Source: Tumebacillus flagellatus (lineage in GTDB: Bacteria; Bacillota; Bacilli; Tumebacillales; Tumebacillaceae). From it: DNA of 58,247 nt. Below, one piece after another: positions 43,627 to 51,578 of the stretch (positions are counted from its first letter, which is position 1; each line of letters starts with the position of its first letter). Location: positions 1 to 58,247 of the forward strand of contig NZ_JMIR01000029.1 in assembly GCF_000714935.1 (NCBI RefSeq), read 5' to 3'. The position numbers and the translations under genes are program-made. The notes under the pieces are model-generated. The model was not told where the DNA came from and made no database searches. It was given only the letters and a program-made list of their open reading frames with translations.

Positions 43627-44682
43627 CTAGTTTTCTTGATTGAAGTACACTTTATAGAAAAACATACCTTTATCTTCATCAAATCCTCGTTCTATAAAAT
43701 CATAATTATCGGGATATAATTTTTTCACTCTTATTTCCACATCAGTATCCAATCTTATCAAATTCCGTAATCTCCTTTTCATTTTTTGAACTGTTTTTGG
43801 CGCGATCTTAAAACCCTCTTCTAAGTCAACACCATTTGAATTTTCGTAGTTACTCTTAAACATTTCGAAAGCTTCAATATATTCAGGTGTTTTAATAACC
43901 GAATCATAGAAATCCGAAGTATTAAAAAATTCCCTATCTGTAAAATAATCAAGTGTTTTTGAACGTAGACGCATCTGCTCTTCCTTACCGTTGTTACTCT
44001 GCACCTTCGTTATAAACTGATTGAAAATCGTTAGATATTGTTCTGTTTGAAATTGTTCTGTTTGTAATGGTACAACGGACAGAAAGTCATCTCGCCAATA
44101 CTTTGCTTCGTTATTTGATCGGCCAATTGAATCCACAACACTTACGATAAATCCAGATCCAGAATTATCATTCAATACTATACAACCTTTATCTAAGTTG
44201 TTTACATTAATACCATCATCGTACATCACATCAAAAACACCATTATCATCTTTCACTTTTATGTAAATATCCTTATTTTCCGTCTTAAATATACCAATTG
44301 CATCTGTCGACTTATCGTTCACTATACAGTTTTTCAATAAAACTATATATAGTTCTCCACTTTTGACTTTTGGATGAACCGAACATTCATATAAATGGCG
44401 AGCAATATTGACTGAGTATTCCTTCAATAGATTGTTGTCCTTCATAATTTCCAACGCGTAAGTATACACTTCGTTCAACTCTAAATTTGTTGGATGATGA
44501 AACCTGTAAATATTTTCATTGTTATTAAACGGAGAGAGCAGGAAACGTAAAAATACCTCTCTTATACTTTCGTCAATAACAGTAGTAGTATTCCTGGATA
44601 TGTTTATCCCTTCTTGTCTGAGTTTGTTACCTACTTTGTGGATAATGTACTTATCCAATTCTGCTTGCAAAAAGTTTATCAT
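43627..44682 (-). CDS. NA37/NdpA nucleoid-associated protein
   Basis: 351 aa of the 37-kDa nucleoid-associated family (PF04245). Telling parts are LDKYIIHKVGNKLRQEGINIS at the start, HLYECSVHPKVKSGELYIVLLKNCIVNDKSTDAIGIFKTENKD in the middle and FKIAPKTVQKMKRRLRNLIRLDTDVEIRVK near the end. NdpA binds DNA; in islands NA37 proteins often accompany nucleases and ATPases. ATG 44682 is set by AGGAGG about seven bases upstream; an upstream frame without a site is ignored. First gene of the four-gene set. Confidence 0.85.
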   Translation of the reverse strand: MINFLQAELDKYIIHKVGNKLRQEGINISRNTTTVIDESIREVFLRFLLSPFNNNENIYRFHHPTNLELNEVYTYALEIMKDNNLLKEYSVNIARHLYECSVHPKVKSGELYIVLLKNCIVNDKSTDAIGIFKTENKDIYIKVKDDNGVFDVMYDDGINVNNLDKGCIVLNDNSGSGFIVSVVDSIGRSNNEAKYWRDDFLSVVPLQTEQFQTEQYLTIFNQFITKVQSNNGKEEQMRLRSKTLDYFTDREFFNTSDFYDSVIKTPEYIEAFEMFKSNYENSNGVDLEEGFKIAPKTVQKMKRRLRNLIRLDTDVEIRVKKLYPDNYDFIERGFDEDKGMFFYKVYFNQEN

Positions 44683-45033
44683 ACAAAGTCCTCCTAACAA
44701 ACCACAAAAAGAGTAATAGATTTTCAAATAGCAATAAGTCTGTTTGGTGACTTATTTTTGACCTTAGATGACACGATCACAAAGTTATCTTTTGTTTTCA
44801 TTTTTCTAGTTCGACATAAAGAGACATATTCCCTTCAATAACTTGGCTGTCAGTATAATATATAGTGAAATTCATTTTACTTGACGCACAATTAACGGTC
44901 TCTCTCAGTCTCAATCGAATCGAGAAAATCTCAGGTTGAGAGCCTCAATGACCTGTTGGCCTGTAGTAGAAAGTAATTTGCCCAATTGATGTAAACCCAC
45001 CCCCCATGCAAAAAAACCACCACAAATGGCGGC
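44683..45033. other. intergenic region upstream of NA37, with recombinase terminator
   Basis: No gene seen. 45010-45031 holds CCGCCA-TTTG-TGGTGG followed by T7 on the minus strand, the terminator of the recombinase. On the minus strand CTGACA, 17 bp and AATATG (about 44855-44825) is a possible weak promoter for NA37. An imperfect inverted repeat built on CTCTCA/TGAGAG lies around 44902-44945. Confidence 0.4.
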
Positions 45034-45861
45034 TCAACTCTTGAATAACGATTCTACTGCTAGCATCTTATCCTCCTCTGTGGGTTGGGAATATCTTAGG
45101 ATCATATCTGCAGAACTATGCCCACTCATGGACTGAATGACTGCTATGTCCTGATTCTCCTTCACAAGCCCACGAATGAATGTATGACGCAACTGGTGAG
45201 GGTGAACATCGTACTGGCCTAGAAGGTGCTGTATGCTCCTAACGCTAATCCTCTCACGACGATTACTGAGAAACAGAGCTTCGATCTCGTCTGAACGCTC
45301 CCCCAGATACTTCTGAATGGCTCTACGTGCCTCTACATTCAACGGAATAGACCGTTCCTTGTTCCCCTTCCCCGATCTAACAGTCAAGTTACCACTTCGC
45401 TCGTTAGTCTCCACATCGTCTCGATCCAATGCTACCAGTTCACTTACTCGAATTCCTGTCATCATAAGCGTCATGAGGATTGCATAATCCCTTGCGTTCC
45501 CTGCTCGATCCAGTTCCCGAATCAATCTGTTGCGTTCCTTCGTGTCGAGGGACTTAGGAGCTTGCTTCTTGATGTCTGCTTGCTTTACAACGGAAATATC
45601 CTCAATCGCGGCATTCTTTCCTGCCCACTTGGAAAACAACTTGATTGCGCTCCAAATCTTATTAATCGTGGCAGCAGTCTTTTTCTTGCTGGCCAGATAG
45701 TCAATGTACTGTTGAACATCTGAGCGGGAATACTCCTCCAAGTTCGTACCGGCTCCTTGCAACCACTCGTCAAACTGCTTGATCGCATGTTCATATGTAC
45801 GGATCGTGGTAGCAGACTTTCCTCTCAGACCTTCCTCCAAGAATCTATGTAACATGGTCAT
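45034..45861 (-). CDS. tyrosine recombinase (XerC/D-like)
   Basis: 275 aa. N-terminal SAM-like core-binding domain (about 3-90) and C-terminal catalytic domain with Arg138 (TGIRVSEL), Lys165 region (RSGKGNKER), His222-x-x-Arg225 (HQLRHTF), His248 (MSGHSS) and nucleophile Tyr257 (ILRYSQP). All catalytic residues are present. It lies inside the island, not next to an end, so it may be a second integration unit, a resolvase of the circular form or an inversion enzyme. Start: GAGGAGG before the ATG. Repeats at 45886 and 45984 lie in its control region. Confidence 0.9.
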   Translation of the reverse strand: MTMLHRFLEEGLRGKSATTIRTYEHAIKQFDEWLQGAGTNLEEYSRSDVQQYIDYLASKKKTAATINKIWSAIKLFSKWAGKNAAIEDISVVKQADIKKQAPKSLDTKERNRLIRELDRAGNARDYAILMTLMMTGIRVSELVALDRDDVETNERSGNLTVRSGKGNKERSIPLNVEARRAIQKYLGERSDEIEALFLSNRRERISVRSIQHLLGQYDVHPHQLRHTFIRGLVKENQDIAVIQSMSGHSSADMILRYSQPTEEDKMLAVESLFKS

Positions 45862-45885
45862 TTCCTCCTCTAAAAGTGGGATAAA

Positions 45886-46014
45886 TAATTCTACGCAATA
45901 TTTTCTGCCCGTTATTTTGACAATCAGGTCTCATGAACCCGCATTCGACCGTTCCAATCTATCTGTATTATAGCATAGAATTGTAATTCTACGTAATATT
46001 TCTACGCAAAATAA
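45886..46014 (-). promoter_or_regulatory. control region of the internal recombinase with 18-bp direct repeats
   Basis: TAATTCTACGCAATATTT (45886-45903) recurs with one change at 45984-46001, followed at once by a partial third copy, CTACGCAAAAT. A minus-strand TATAAT (45972-45967) lies between them, so one copy overlaps the -35 zone and the other lies in the leader. The copies may be repressor or recombinase binding sites. A terminator for the upstream operon (GGACAGCC-GATTAGA-GGTTGTCC plus T5) occupies 46018-46042. Confidence 0.5.
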
Positions 46015-46214
46015 CCAAAGAAAAAGGACAACCTCTAATCGGCTGTCCCTTATCCAATCTTACGTTCATTATTTTGATTCGCTACCTGCTGGCTCATCAA
46101 CAGCTCAGTGGCCTTCAATGGCGTTGGAGCTTCAAACTCGATCCCTTTCCACAGCCAACATGTCGGATCGTGTTTGTTCTGATTCAACTTCCCTCTTTCG
46201 TCGCCGGAAGTAAC

Positions 46215-46256
46215 TTAGCCACGTCCCCAACACTTCCATTCAGAAATGGACTTCAT
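46215..46256 (-). CDS. 13-codon ORF coupled to the 192-aa gene (uncertain)
   Basis: ATG 46256 overlaps the stop of the 192-aa gene as ATGA, and GGAGG lies four bases upstream. The frame reads MKSISEWKCWGRG then TAA. Another ATG (46239) opens a 35-codon frame (MEVLGTWLSYFRRRKREVESE...) to 46132. Position after a TPR regulator pair could mean a signal peptide, but nothing else supports it. Either could be chance. Confidence 0.25.
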   Translation of the reverse strand: MKSISEWKCWGRG

Positions 46257-46831
46257 GATCCCTCCGCTTCCATTTCTCTGAGTACCGCTGCCACGTTCTC
46301 CTGCATGAGCTTGCACTCGGTTTCTGTTCGGGTCGAGAGCATTTCTAGAAGTTCGTCGATAGGTTCCACAAGCCCGTTTTGCCGGAAGATATCCGTTGCC
46401 CGCTTTATCAACTCACAGGCGGCATTCGTTTTATTCCTCGCCAACAGTAGATACGCAAAGTTCTTGTACGCTCTCCCTCTCTCTGGATGACCTTGTGGTG
46501 CAATTCTCAACGCATCCGCTACATATCGCCTTGCATCTGCTAGAAAAACTGACCCATCATCCGATGCCCAGTAGTTAATCAGGCTTTCCTCTGCCCGGCT
46601 GTTTAGATTAGAGACCACACGAATCAGAGAGAGGTGATTGATCAACTCCTCCAAGTCCAATTCAACCGTCAAATCATGACCGTACTCGCGTTCCATGTTT
46701 GCTCGATCCACTGGATTAATTCTGTTGAGTGAATGACCAAGGGCATTCTCCAACATCATCATGAGCAGTTGCGCCCCGGATTCCATACGAATAAAATCAC
46801 TGACGTTCTTCGGCAACACTGTCTGACTCAT
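46253..46831 (-). CDS. hypothetical helical protein coupled to HTH-TPR regulator
   Basis: 192 aa, mostly helical, with one TPR-like pair (ARRYVADALRIAPQGHPERGRAYKNFAYLLLARNKTNAACELIKRATDIFRQNGL). No signal peptide. ATG 46831 overlaps the regulator stop as ATGA, so it is translationally coupled and probably works with that regulator. I do not recognise a family. Confidence 0.65.
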   Translation of the reverse strand: MSQTVLPKNVSDFIRMESGAQLLMMMLENALGHSLNRINPVDRANMEREYGHDLTVELDLEELINHLSLIRVVSNLNSRAEESLINYWASDDGSVFLADARRYVADALRIAPQGHPERGRAYKNFAYLLLARNKTNAACELIKRATDIFRQNGLVEPIDELLEMLSTRTETECKLMQENVAAVLREMEAEGS

Positions 46832-48111
46832 AGCACGATTCCCCACTCCCCACGTACGGACAAGCTATGTGACCACATCTCCCGCATCACCCGTAACGCA
46901 CTTTTGGAGTCGTCTTGAGACTCATACAAACGGGAGAGCTCTTGCATTGTCTCCTCGTACTCAACTTGGCAGTCAGTAAGTTTGAAACAATCGGCTGCTT
47001 GTTTCATGTACTTGACCGCAACAGCCTGTTGATTTCTTCGTTCTGCAATACCGGCTTGTACCCTGGCTCCCCATGCTTGATACGAATGTACGGTCGGCAG
47101 GAGAGCACGGCCTGTTTGACTCGCTTCGCCAGCTTGATCAAGTTTCCCGATGGCTAGGTAAAGCTTTGCAAGTTCTACACTCGTGATACCCGCTTCCAAT
47201 TCCTTACCTCGTCTCTGATATTGCTTCACAATCCGTTCCAATATCACAATCGCGTCTTCACGATTCCCCATCTCACCTTGGAGTACCGCATGGCGCATTT
47301 CGAGAGCCAACCGTTCCAACTGACTTTGAAACTCTTCGAAGAACCATTGTGCGCGTTGAGCATAGTCATTCGCTTGTTCATAATGACCGGCTCCGTGTGC
47401 AGACTGTGCAAGAGTCATGTACAAGTTCCCAAGTCCCTCAATGTCTTCTCGTTGCTCGAAGATGGGCAGCGCCAACTGTAGAGTTACGAACGACTTCTGT
47501 AACTGGCCTGATTGTTTTTGCAGGTCTCCAAGCATCAAGAGTAGTGAGGCTAGAAGGTGCACATCTTTCGAACGTGATACTTGCAAACGCTCAAGAGCCT
47601 GAGACAGATAATGCTCCCCGATCTGATACCGCTTCCGTTTAAACTCGATGCTTCCAAGATGTTGAAGGACTCGCACGACCTGAAGCTCTGTGAGACTCGC
47701 GGACTCCAAAAGCTGTTTGAATGCTGGCTCTGCTTCCCGGAGTTGATTCAATTGAAGATAGCAGCATGCCAAATCAAACCGAATCTCAAACGGATCGAGT
47801 CTCCCGTCGTTTCCCTTCACCACATTTTCCAACAACGATAGAGCCCCTGCAAATTCACCGGCAGACAACATGCTTTTGGCAATACGATACTCACTAACGA
47901 TTTTCATATTCAAGTGAACATTTCCAACCAGTTCATCCATTGGGATATCCAACTTCTCTGCAAGCCGTTCCAAGACGTGATAAGACGGCCTTGCCTTGTC
48001 AGATTCAATCTGAGAAATCATCGAGGCAGTGACTATCCCTACTGCAAGCTGTGTTTGGGACAGTCCTTTTTTCATACGGAACTGACGAAGACGCTGACCA
48101 AAGGTTTCCAT
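46828..48111 (-). CDS. HTH-TPR regulator (RNPP-like)
   Basis: 427 aa. Xre HTH at about 5-60 (FGQRLRQFRMKKGLSQTQLAVGIVTASMISQIESDKARPSYHVLERLAEKLDI), then at least eight TPR-like helical pairs (AGALSLLENVVKGNDG, GEHYLSQALERLQ, EQANDYAQRAQWFFEE, DAIVILERIVKQYQRRGKE). This is the architecture of PlcR/NprR-type regulators that bind a small imported peptide. AGGGGG lies six bases before ATG 48111. A 42-bp dyad (48135-48176) precedes it, likely an operator. Confidence 0.85.
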   Translation of the reverse strand: METFGQRLRQFRMKKGLSQTQLAVGIVTASMISQIESDKARPSYHVLERLAEKLDIPMDELVGNVHLNMKIVSEYRIAKSMLSAGEFAGALSLLENVVKGNDGRLDPFEIRFDLACCYLQLNQLREAEPAFKQLLESASLTELQVVRVLQHLGSIEFKRKRYQIGEHYLSQALERLQVSRSKDVHLLASLLLMLGDLQKQSGQLQKSFVTLQLALPIFEQREDIEGLGNLYMTLAQSAHGAGHYEQANDYAQRAQWFFEEFQSQLERLALEMRHAVLQGEMGNREDAIVILERIVKQYQRRGKELEAGITSVELAKLYLAIGKLDQAGEASQTGRALLPTVHSYQAWGARVQAGIAERRNQQAVAVKYMKQAADCFKLTDCQVEYEETMQELSRLYESQDDSKSALRVMREMWSHSLSVRGEWGIVL

Positions 48112-48134
48112 TACGTAACCCCCTATCCATGAAA

Positions 48135-48176
48135 GTATCTAATTAAACGATAGCACCTGTAATTAATTTTAGATAC
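48135..48176 (-). promoter_or_regulatory. long inverted repeat upstream of the 427-aa regulator
   Basis: GTATCTAATTAA at one end and TTAATTTTAGATAC at the other (48135-48176) are mirror images apart from two bases. The layout is almost the same as the dyad at 49647-49687 (outer 7-bp arms starting 35 and 34 bp apart). Likely self-binding operator. Confidence 0.55.
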
Positions 48177-48233
48177 ACATTCAAAAACAAACGGAATACA
48201 AATGATTTTCTGTCTCATGAAATTATCAGAAAC

Positions 48234-48262
48234 AAAAAAGGCCTACCGAGTTAGGTAGGCTT
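48234..48262 (-). terminator. terminator of the regulator-peptide operon
   Basis: GCCTACC-TAACTC-GGTAGGC followed by C and TTTTTT on the minus strand, 15 bp past the pro-peptide stop. Confidence 0.85.
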
Positions 48263-48276
48263 AGACACGAGAAGAC

Positions 48277-48453
48277 TTATACATTACCTGTTTGACTGAG
48301 TAAAGGCTGCGGGGGTTCAAATTGAGCTATTTGCTGATGCTTAATCAGAAGCGGCTGGGGTGGTTCAAATTCCGATTCCTTCTTCAATCCACCTAAAGAA
48401 AATGCTAGGCACAAAATAGAAGATAAAAATATGATGCGCGTAATCCCCTTCAT
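48277..48453 (-). CDS. secreted signalling pro-peptide with two FEPPQPLL copies
   Basis: 58 codons: a basic start (MKGITR), a hydrophobic core (IIFLSSILCLAFSLGG), a charged linker, then FEPPQPLL at 29-36 and again at 45-52. The two octapeptide codings (48346-48369 and 48298-48321) differ at several bases, every one synonymous, so the peptide sequence is being kept. ATG 48453 shares its A with the regulator's stop (TGATG), and GGGAGGG is inside the regulator gene. By analogy with Phr, PapR, NprX or AimP, it should be exported, trimmed and re-imported to act on the adjacent TPR receptor. The sequence matches no pheromone I know. Confidence 0.75.
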   Translation of the reverse strand: MKGITRIIFLSSILCLAFSLGGLKKESEFEPPQPLLIKHQQIAQFEPPQPLLSQTGNV

Positions 48454-49625
48454 CAGATTCCCTCCCAATCAATTGTTACAGATTTTTTTAGTTCCTCTGC
48501 AATTCTATAATACTTCATCAGCATGATTGAATCCCCAATCTTCGCGAAATGTTTCATTATAAAATCGCAAGCAAGATGCCTGAGTTCCACATCAAGATCC
48601 TCCATTGAAAGAACTTCTTCCGCATGACAAATGTTCCCCTCGATGACTGATTGAAGAAGCAAGAATTTTGCTTTTAGGTACGGCAAATTTAGTTGCTCCA
48701 ACTCCTCTAACGACTCCATAATAACCCGAAGCGCCTGTTCTGAGAGCTTTAATTTTATCAAGCACTTCACATAATCCTTCAATGACAATAGCCTGGATTC
48801 GATTAAGCCAGCTACTTTCTTTTGATCGATTGCTAGTTCAAAAAATGTCTTTGCGGCTTGGTAATTTCCCAATAAATATTCGATATACCCGACATTTTGA
48901 TACCCAATCCCTTGCTGCAAAGGGAGTCCAACTTGTTGATAGTATTTGAGATGGTTATACATTTTTTCTCTACATAACTCCAAGTTCCCCATACTATGCG
49001 CAATCATGGCCTCTGAGAAGGTGAGATTGCCTGCCCATAGTGGCTCGAATTGTTCAAGATCATCTTGTATCTGTCTAAGCAAATTAACGGCATTCGGATA
49101 GTCTTTCATTTGGATATATGTGTTGGTCAAGTTCGTGATCGCTTTGTACAAAGGAGAAGAATCCCCATGCAGCTCCTTGAGTTTGCGGGCTTCTTTAAGA
49201 GAAGTCACATAGGCATCCAACGCCTTCTCATAATTCTTGAGTAAGAAATGTACGGCTCCCAAATAATTATGTACTGTAAACTTTTCCGTACAACCTACAG
49301 CAATTGGAGCTAGTTCTTCAGCAAGTTGAAGAGCCCGTTTTAGATTTATCCTTTTTGAAAGCAGTAGTGTGATTTCTTCTGTTTTCTTTTGTACATCGAT
49401 TCCTTTAAAACGATCGACAGTCAAATCGATGGCCTTAGCAACTAATTCGATCTCAGAGGGCTTAAAGTATCTCTCCCCCTTCATGATCCGAAGAAGTATA
49501 TCCTTTGAAATGCCGGTCTTCATCTCCATAGCACGAAGAGAAAAAGCTTTGCCCTTATCAGAAAGGATTTCCTTCAATCTACGGCCTAGAGTGATACTCT
49601 CAAGATCAGCAACCTCAACCTTCAT
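48453..49625 (-). CDS. HTH-TPR peptide receptor/regulator (AimR/RNPP-like)
   Basis: 390 aa. Short HTH at about 12-75 (LGRRLKEILSDKGKAFSLRAMEMKTGISKDILLRIMKGERYFKPSEIELVAKAIDLTVD), then a TPR superhelix to the end (YLGAVHFLLKNYEKALDAYVTSLKEARKL, NLTNTYIQMKDYPNAVNLLRQIQDDL, YIEYLLGNYQAAKTFFELAID). Length and layout match arbitrium receptors (AimR, about 385 aa) and RNPP regulators. Coupled by TGATG to the pro-peptide gene, its likely ligand source. AGGTGAT precedes the ATG, and a 41-bp dyad with TATAAT inside lies upstream, implying autoregulation. Confidence 0.85.
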   Translation of the reverse strand: MKVEVADLESITLGRRLKEILSDKGKAFSLRAMEMKTGISKDILLRIMKGERYFKPSEIELVAKAIDLTVDRFKGIDVQKKTEEITLLLSKRINLKRALQLAEELAPIAVGCTEKFTVHNYLGAVHFLLKNYEKALDAYVTSLKEARKLKELHGDSSPLYKAITNLTNTYIQMKDYPNAVNLLRQIQDDLEQFEPLWAGNLTFSEAMIAHSMGNLELCREKMYNHLKYYQQVGLPLQQGIGYQNVGYIEYLLGNYQAAKTFFELAIDQKKVAGLIESRLLSLKDYVKCLIKLKLSEQALRVIMESLEELEQLNLPYLKAKFLLLQSVIEGNICHAEEVLSMEDLDVELRHLACDFIMKHFAKIGDSIMLMKYYRIAEELKKSVTIDWEGI

Positions 49626-49962
49626 CTATATCACCTTTACCTGTCAGTTTCGAAATTAATCTTCCGTGCATTAATTATAATCGAAACTCAGTGAATTCGT
49701 ATGCTTTTTATAAGAAAATTCTTCAATCGACAGAATGCTTGTTTTTGTTGTTCTATAGCATCAATTTGTCGGTCAAAACCATTGAATTAATCGGAATCGA
49801 GGAAGTAACAGGGAAGCAACGGTAGAAGTGTTCCAAAAACAAAAAGAGAAGGCATGCTTGCCTCCTCCCGATTACTCCCGATAAAATTATTAGTTTCATT
49901 CGAATTAGTCCTCTATATATTGCCAAACATCAAACTATGCCACAAAACCATAATTCGATATA
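49626..49962 (-). promoter_or_regulatory. promoter-operator of the peptide receptor operon and terminator of the HEPN gene
   Basis: GTTTCGA-AATTAAT (49647-49660) and ATTAATT...TCGAAAC (49670-49687) form an inverted repeat with a minus-strand TATAAT (49679-49674) between the arms, so a bound dimer would cover the promoter. At 49841-49866 a hairpin (GAG-AGGC / GCCT-CTC plus T5 on the minus strand) ends the HEPN-oxygenase transcript. No other gene is seen in this 337-bp gap. Confidence 0.6.
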
Positions 49963-50901
49963 TTAATCGTCCCCGTAATAATCCTCATAATAATCTTCTC
50001 TATCATCAGGACCATAATATTCTGTTGGATCATATATTTCTTCTATAGCATATTGACCACCCAACTCTGCATAATAAAGTTCATCATTCCCAGTCATTGA
50101 AAGTTGACATGAAAAACATGCATATGTTGTCGGCAAAATAGTGTAGGTCTCTACAATATTCCCTTCAACAAACCTTGGCTCATTCGACCCAACAATTTCA
50201 CCCTTCACCATTGCATGTTGCGACCCACATGCAGGGCAAGTAACCATCTTTTTAGTCGGCTCATTGTAAACTGATCTATATTTTACTGCAGCTTGTCTTT
50301 TGGCTTCTTCCTTATCACTTTCTGTTAACTTATCAAACAACGAATTTGCTTCTGCGATTCTCTTTTTCACAATTGTCTCGACATTTTTCCCAAGAGCCTC
50401 AATCATTTTATCTGCAATTATTGCTGTTTCTGCCCCAAACAGTTCATCCAAACTCTTCTCTTGAAATGAAAGTAACATCTTACATACCCTATAAAATTTT
50501 GCAACCCATTTACTTGTTGTAAATTCCTCGTATGCTAAAGATCCTGAGTGAATCTCCTCATTCCTTCTATCCATTAGATAGTTACAAAATTTCTCCTCAG
50601 TTTCCGTAAACTCAGGCACAATACTCTTCAATCTACTAAAAACTTGATTAACAGCAATACTTTTCGGACCTTTTTTCTTTTCTACATATTCCTTTGTGAC
50701 AAAACCAAAAGGATATAATATACTGCTATCGTCCTTATCAGCGTTAAGAACGGGGTGTATAAAGGACAAAGTTGCTCTTGCTAAGAGCTCTAATCCAAGT
50801 GAACTCCAAAAAGGAAAAAGCGAATCATCTGGATTGACACTTTGAGCTCGTGCCATAAAAAGTTTTGTCTTCCCCCATAGACTTTCATAGTTCCATATCA
50901 T
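49963..50901 (-). CDS. HEPN-like protein with zinc ribbon
   Basis: 312 aa, unnamed. A helical N-terminal domain carries MDRRNEEIHSG, with Arg113-x4-His118 as in HEPN ribonucleases. A coiled segment (about 165-210) leads to a four-Cys zinc ribbon (Cys222, Cys225 in TCPACGS; Cys262, Cys265 in ACFSCQ). The last 35 residues are strongly acidic (PTEYYGPDDREDYYEDYYGDD). GAGGAAG before the ATG is inside the end of the oxygenase gene, two bases away. HEPN proteins in islands commonly cleave RNA as toxins or defence effectors; that role is inferred from the motif only. Confidence 0.65.
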   Translation of the reverse strand: MIWNYESLWGKTKLFMARAQSVNPDDSLFPFWSSLGLELLARATLSFIHPVLNADKDDSSILYPFGFVTKEYVEKKKGPKSIAVNQVFSRLKSIVPEFTETEEKFCNYLMDRRNEEIHSGSLAYEEFTTSKWVAKFYRVCKMLLSFQEKSLDELFGAETAIIADKMIEALGKNVETIVKKRIAEANSLFDKLTESDKEEAKRQAAVKYRSVYNEPTKKMVTCPACGSQHAMVKGEIVGSNEPRFVEGNIVETYTILPTTYACFSCQLSMTGNDELYYAELGGQYAIEEIYDPTEYYGPDDREDYYEDYYGDD

Positions 50902-50903
50902 AA

Positions 50904-51578
50904 TTATCTTCCTCCTTTTGACTCTACCAACACTCTGTTTAAAATTCTAAAGTTCATATCATTGATATGAGATGTTCCTCTCCCATGTAACATTCGCCAG
51001 TTATCTATCACAACTATCTTATCAGAAGTCCACTTTATAAAGACTGGATCAGCACTTCTCAGTTTCACATCCATCAGCGTAAGAGAGTTTTGAAAAGATT
51101 GATGTGCGGGCTTCATAATATCTTTATTGTACCTGAAAATTGTTTTACCAGAAATAACCGACCGATCAAGGATGGAGGATAGAAAACTTCTACCACCACC
51201 CTTAATTATAAATACATCTCTTAAAAGAGTTTTCTTCTCATCTTCACTAAAATCGAGATCGTTAGTGTCGATCAACAAAGTTGGTCTATCATTTAAATTC
51301 GAGTCATCTGCAAGTGAAAGCAATACATATCTAGGAGGACAATTAAAATATGCACCATCAGTATGAAAAGGGAAGCTTTCTAGCCCATACTTTACAGAGA
51401 GTGATTTCGAATGTGCATTTTCGGGCAATGTAGGCTTTAATCTGTCAATAATTGATCCGTTTTGACGAGAGGGAACTGGTCTCCCTAATTTTTGGGCTAA
51501 TTCTAAAATAGAGCCGTATTCTTTTTTTGAAACTTCAATCCACCCCTCCTCATTAAGAACTGAATTAAGTTCGATCAT
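50904..51578 (-). CDS. TauD/TfdA-like 2-oxoglutarate-Fe(II) oxygenase
   Basis: 224 aa. The Fe-binding triad is visible: His72-x-Asp74 in FPFHTDGAYFNCPPRYVLL and His198 in DNWRMLHGRGTS, with Arg211 or Arg215 for 2-oxoglutarate. It is shorter than the 270-300 aa of typical TauD enzymes. The family includes clavaminate-synthase-like hydroxylases acting on small molecules or, in some systems, on peptides or nucleotides. It precedes the HEPN gene with a two-base gap, so the pair form an operon. AGGAGG precedes the ATG. Confidence 0.75.
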   Translation of the reverse strand: MIELNSVLNEEGWIEVSKKEYGSILELAQKLGRPVPSRQNGSIIDRLKPTLPENAHSKSLSVKYGLESFPFHTDGAYFNCPPRYVLLSLADDSNLNDRPTLLIDTNDLDFSEDEKKTLLRDVFIIKGGGRSFLSSILDRSVISGKTIFRYNKDIMKPAHQSFQNSLTLMDVKLRSADPVFIKWTSDKIVVIDNWRMLHGRGTSHINDMNFRILNRVLVESKGGR

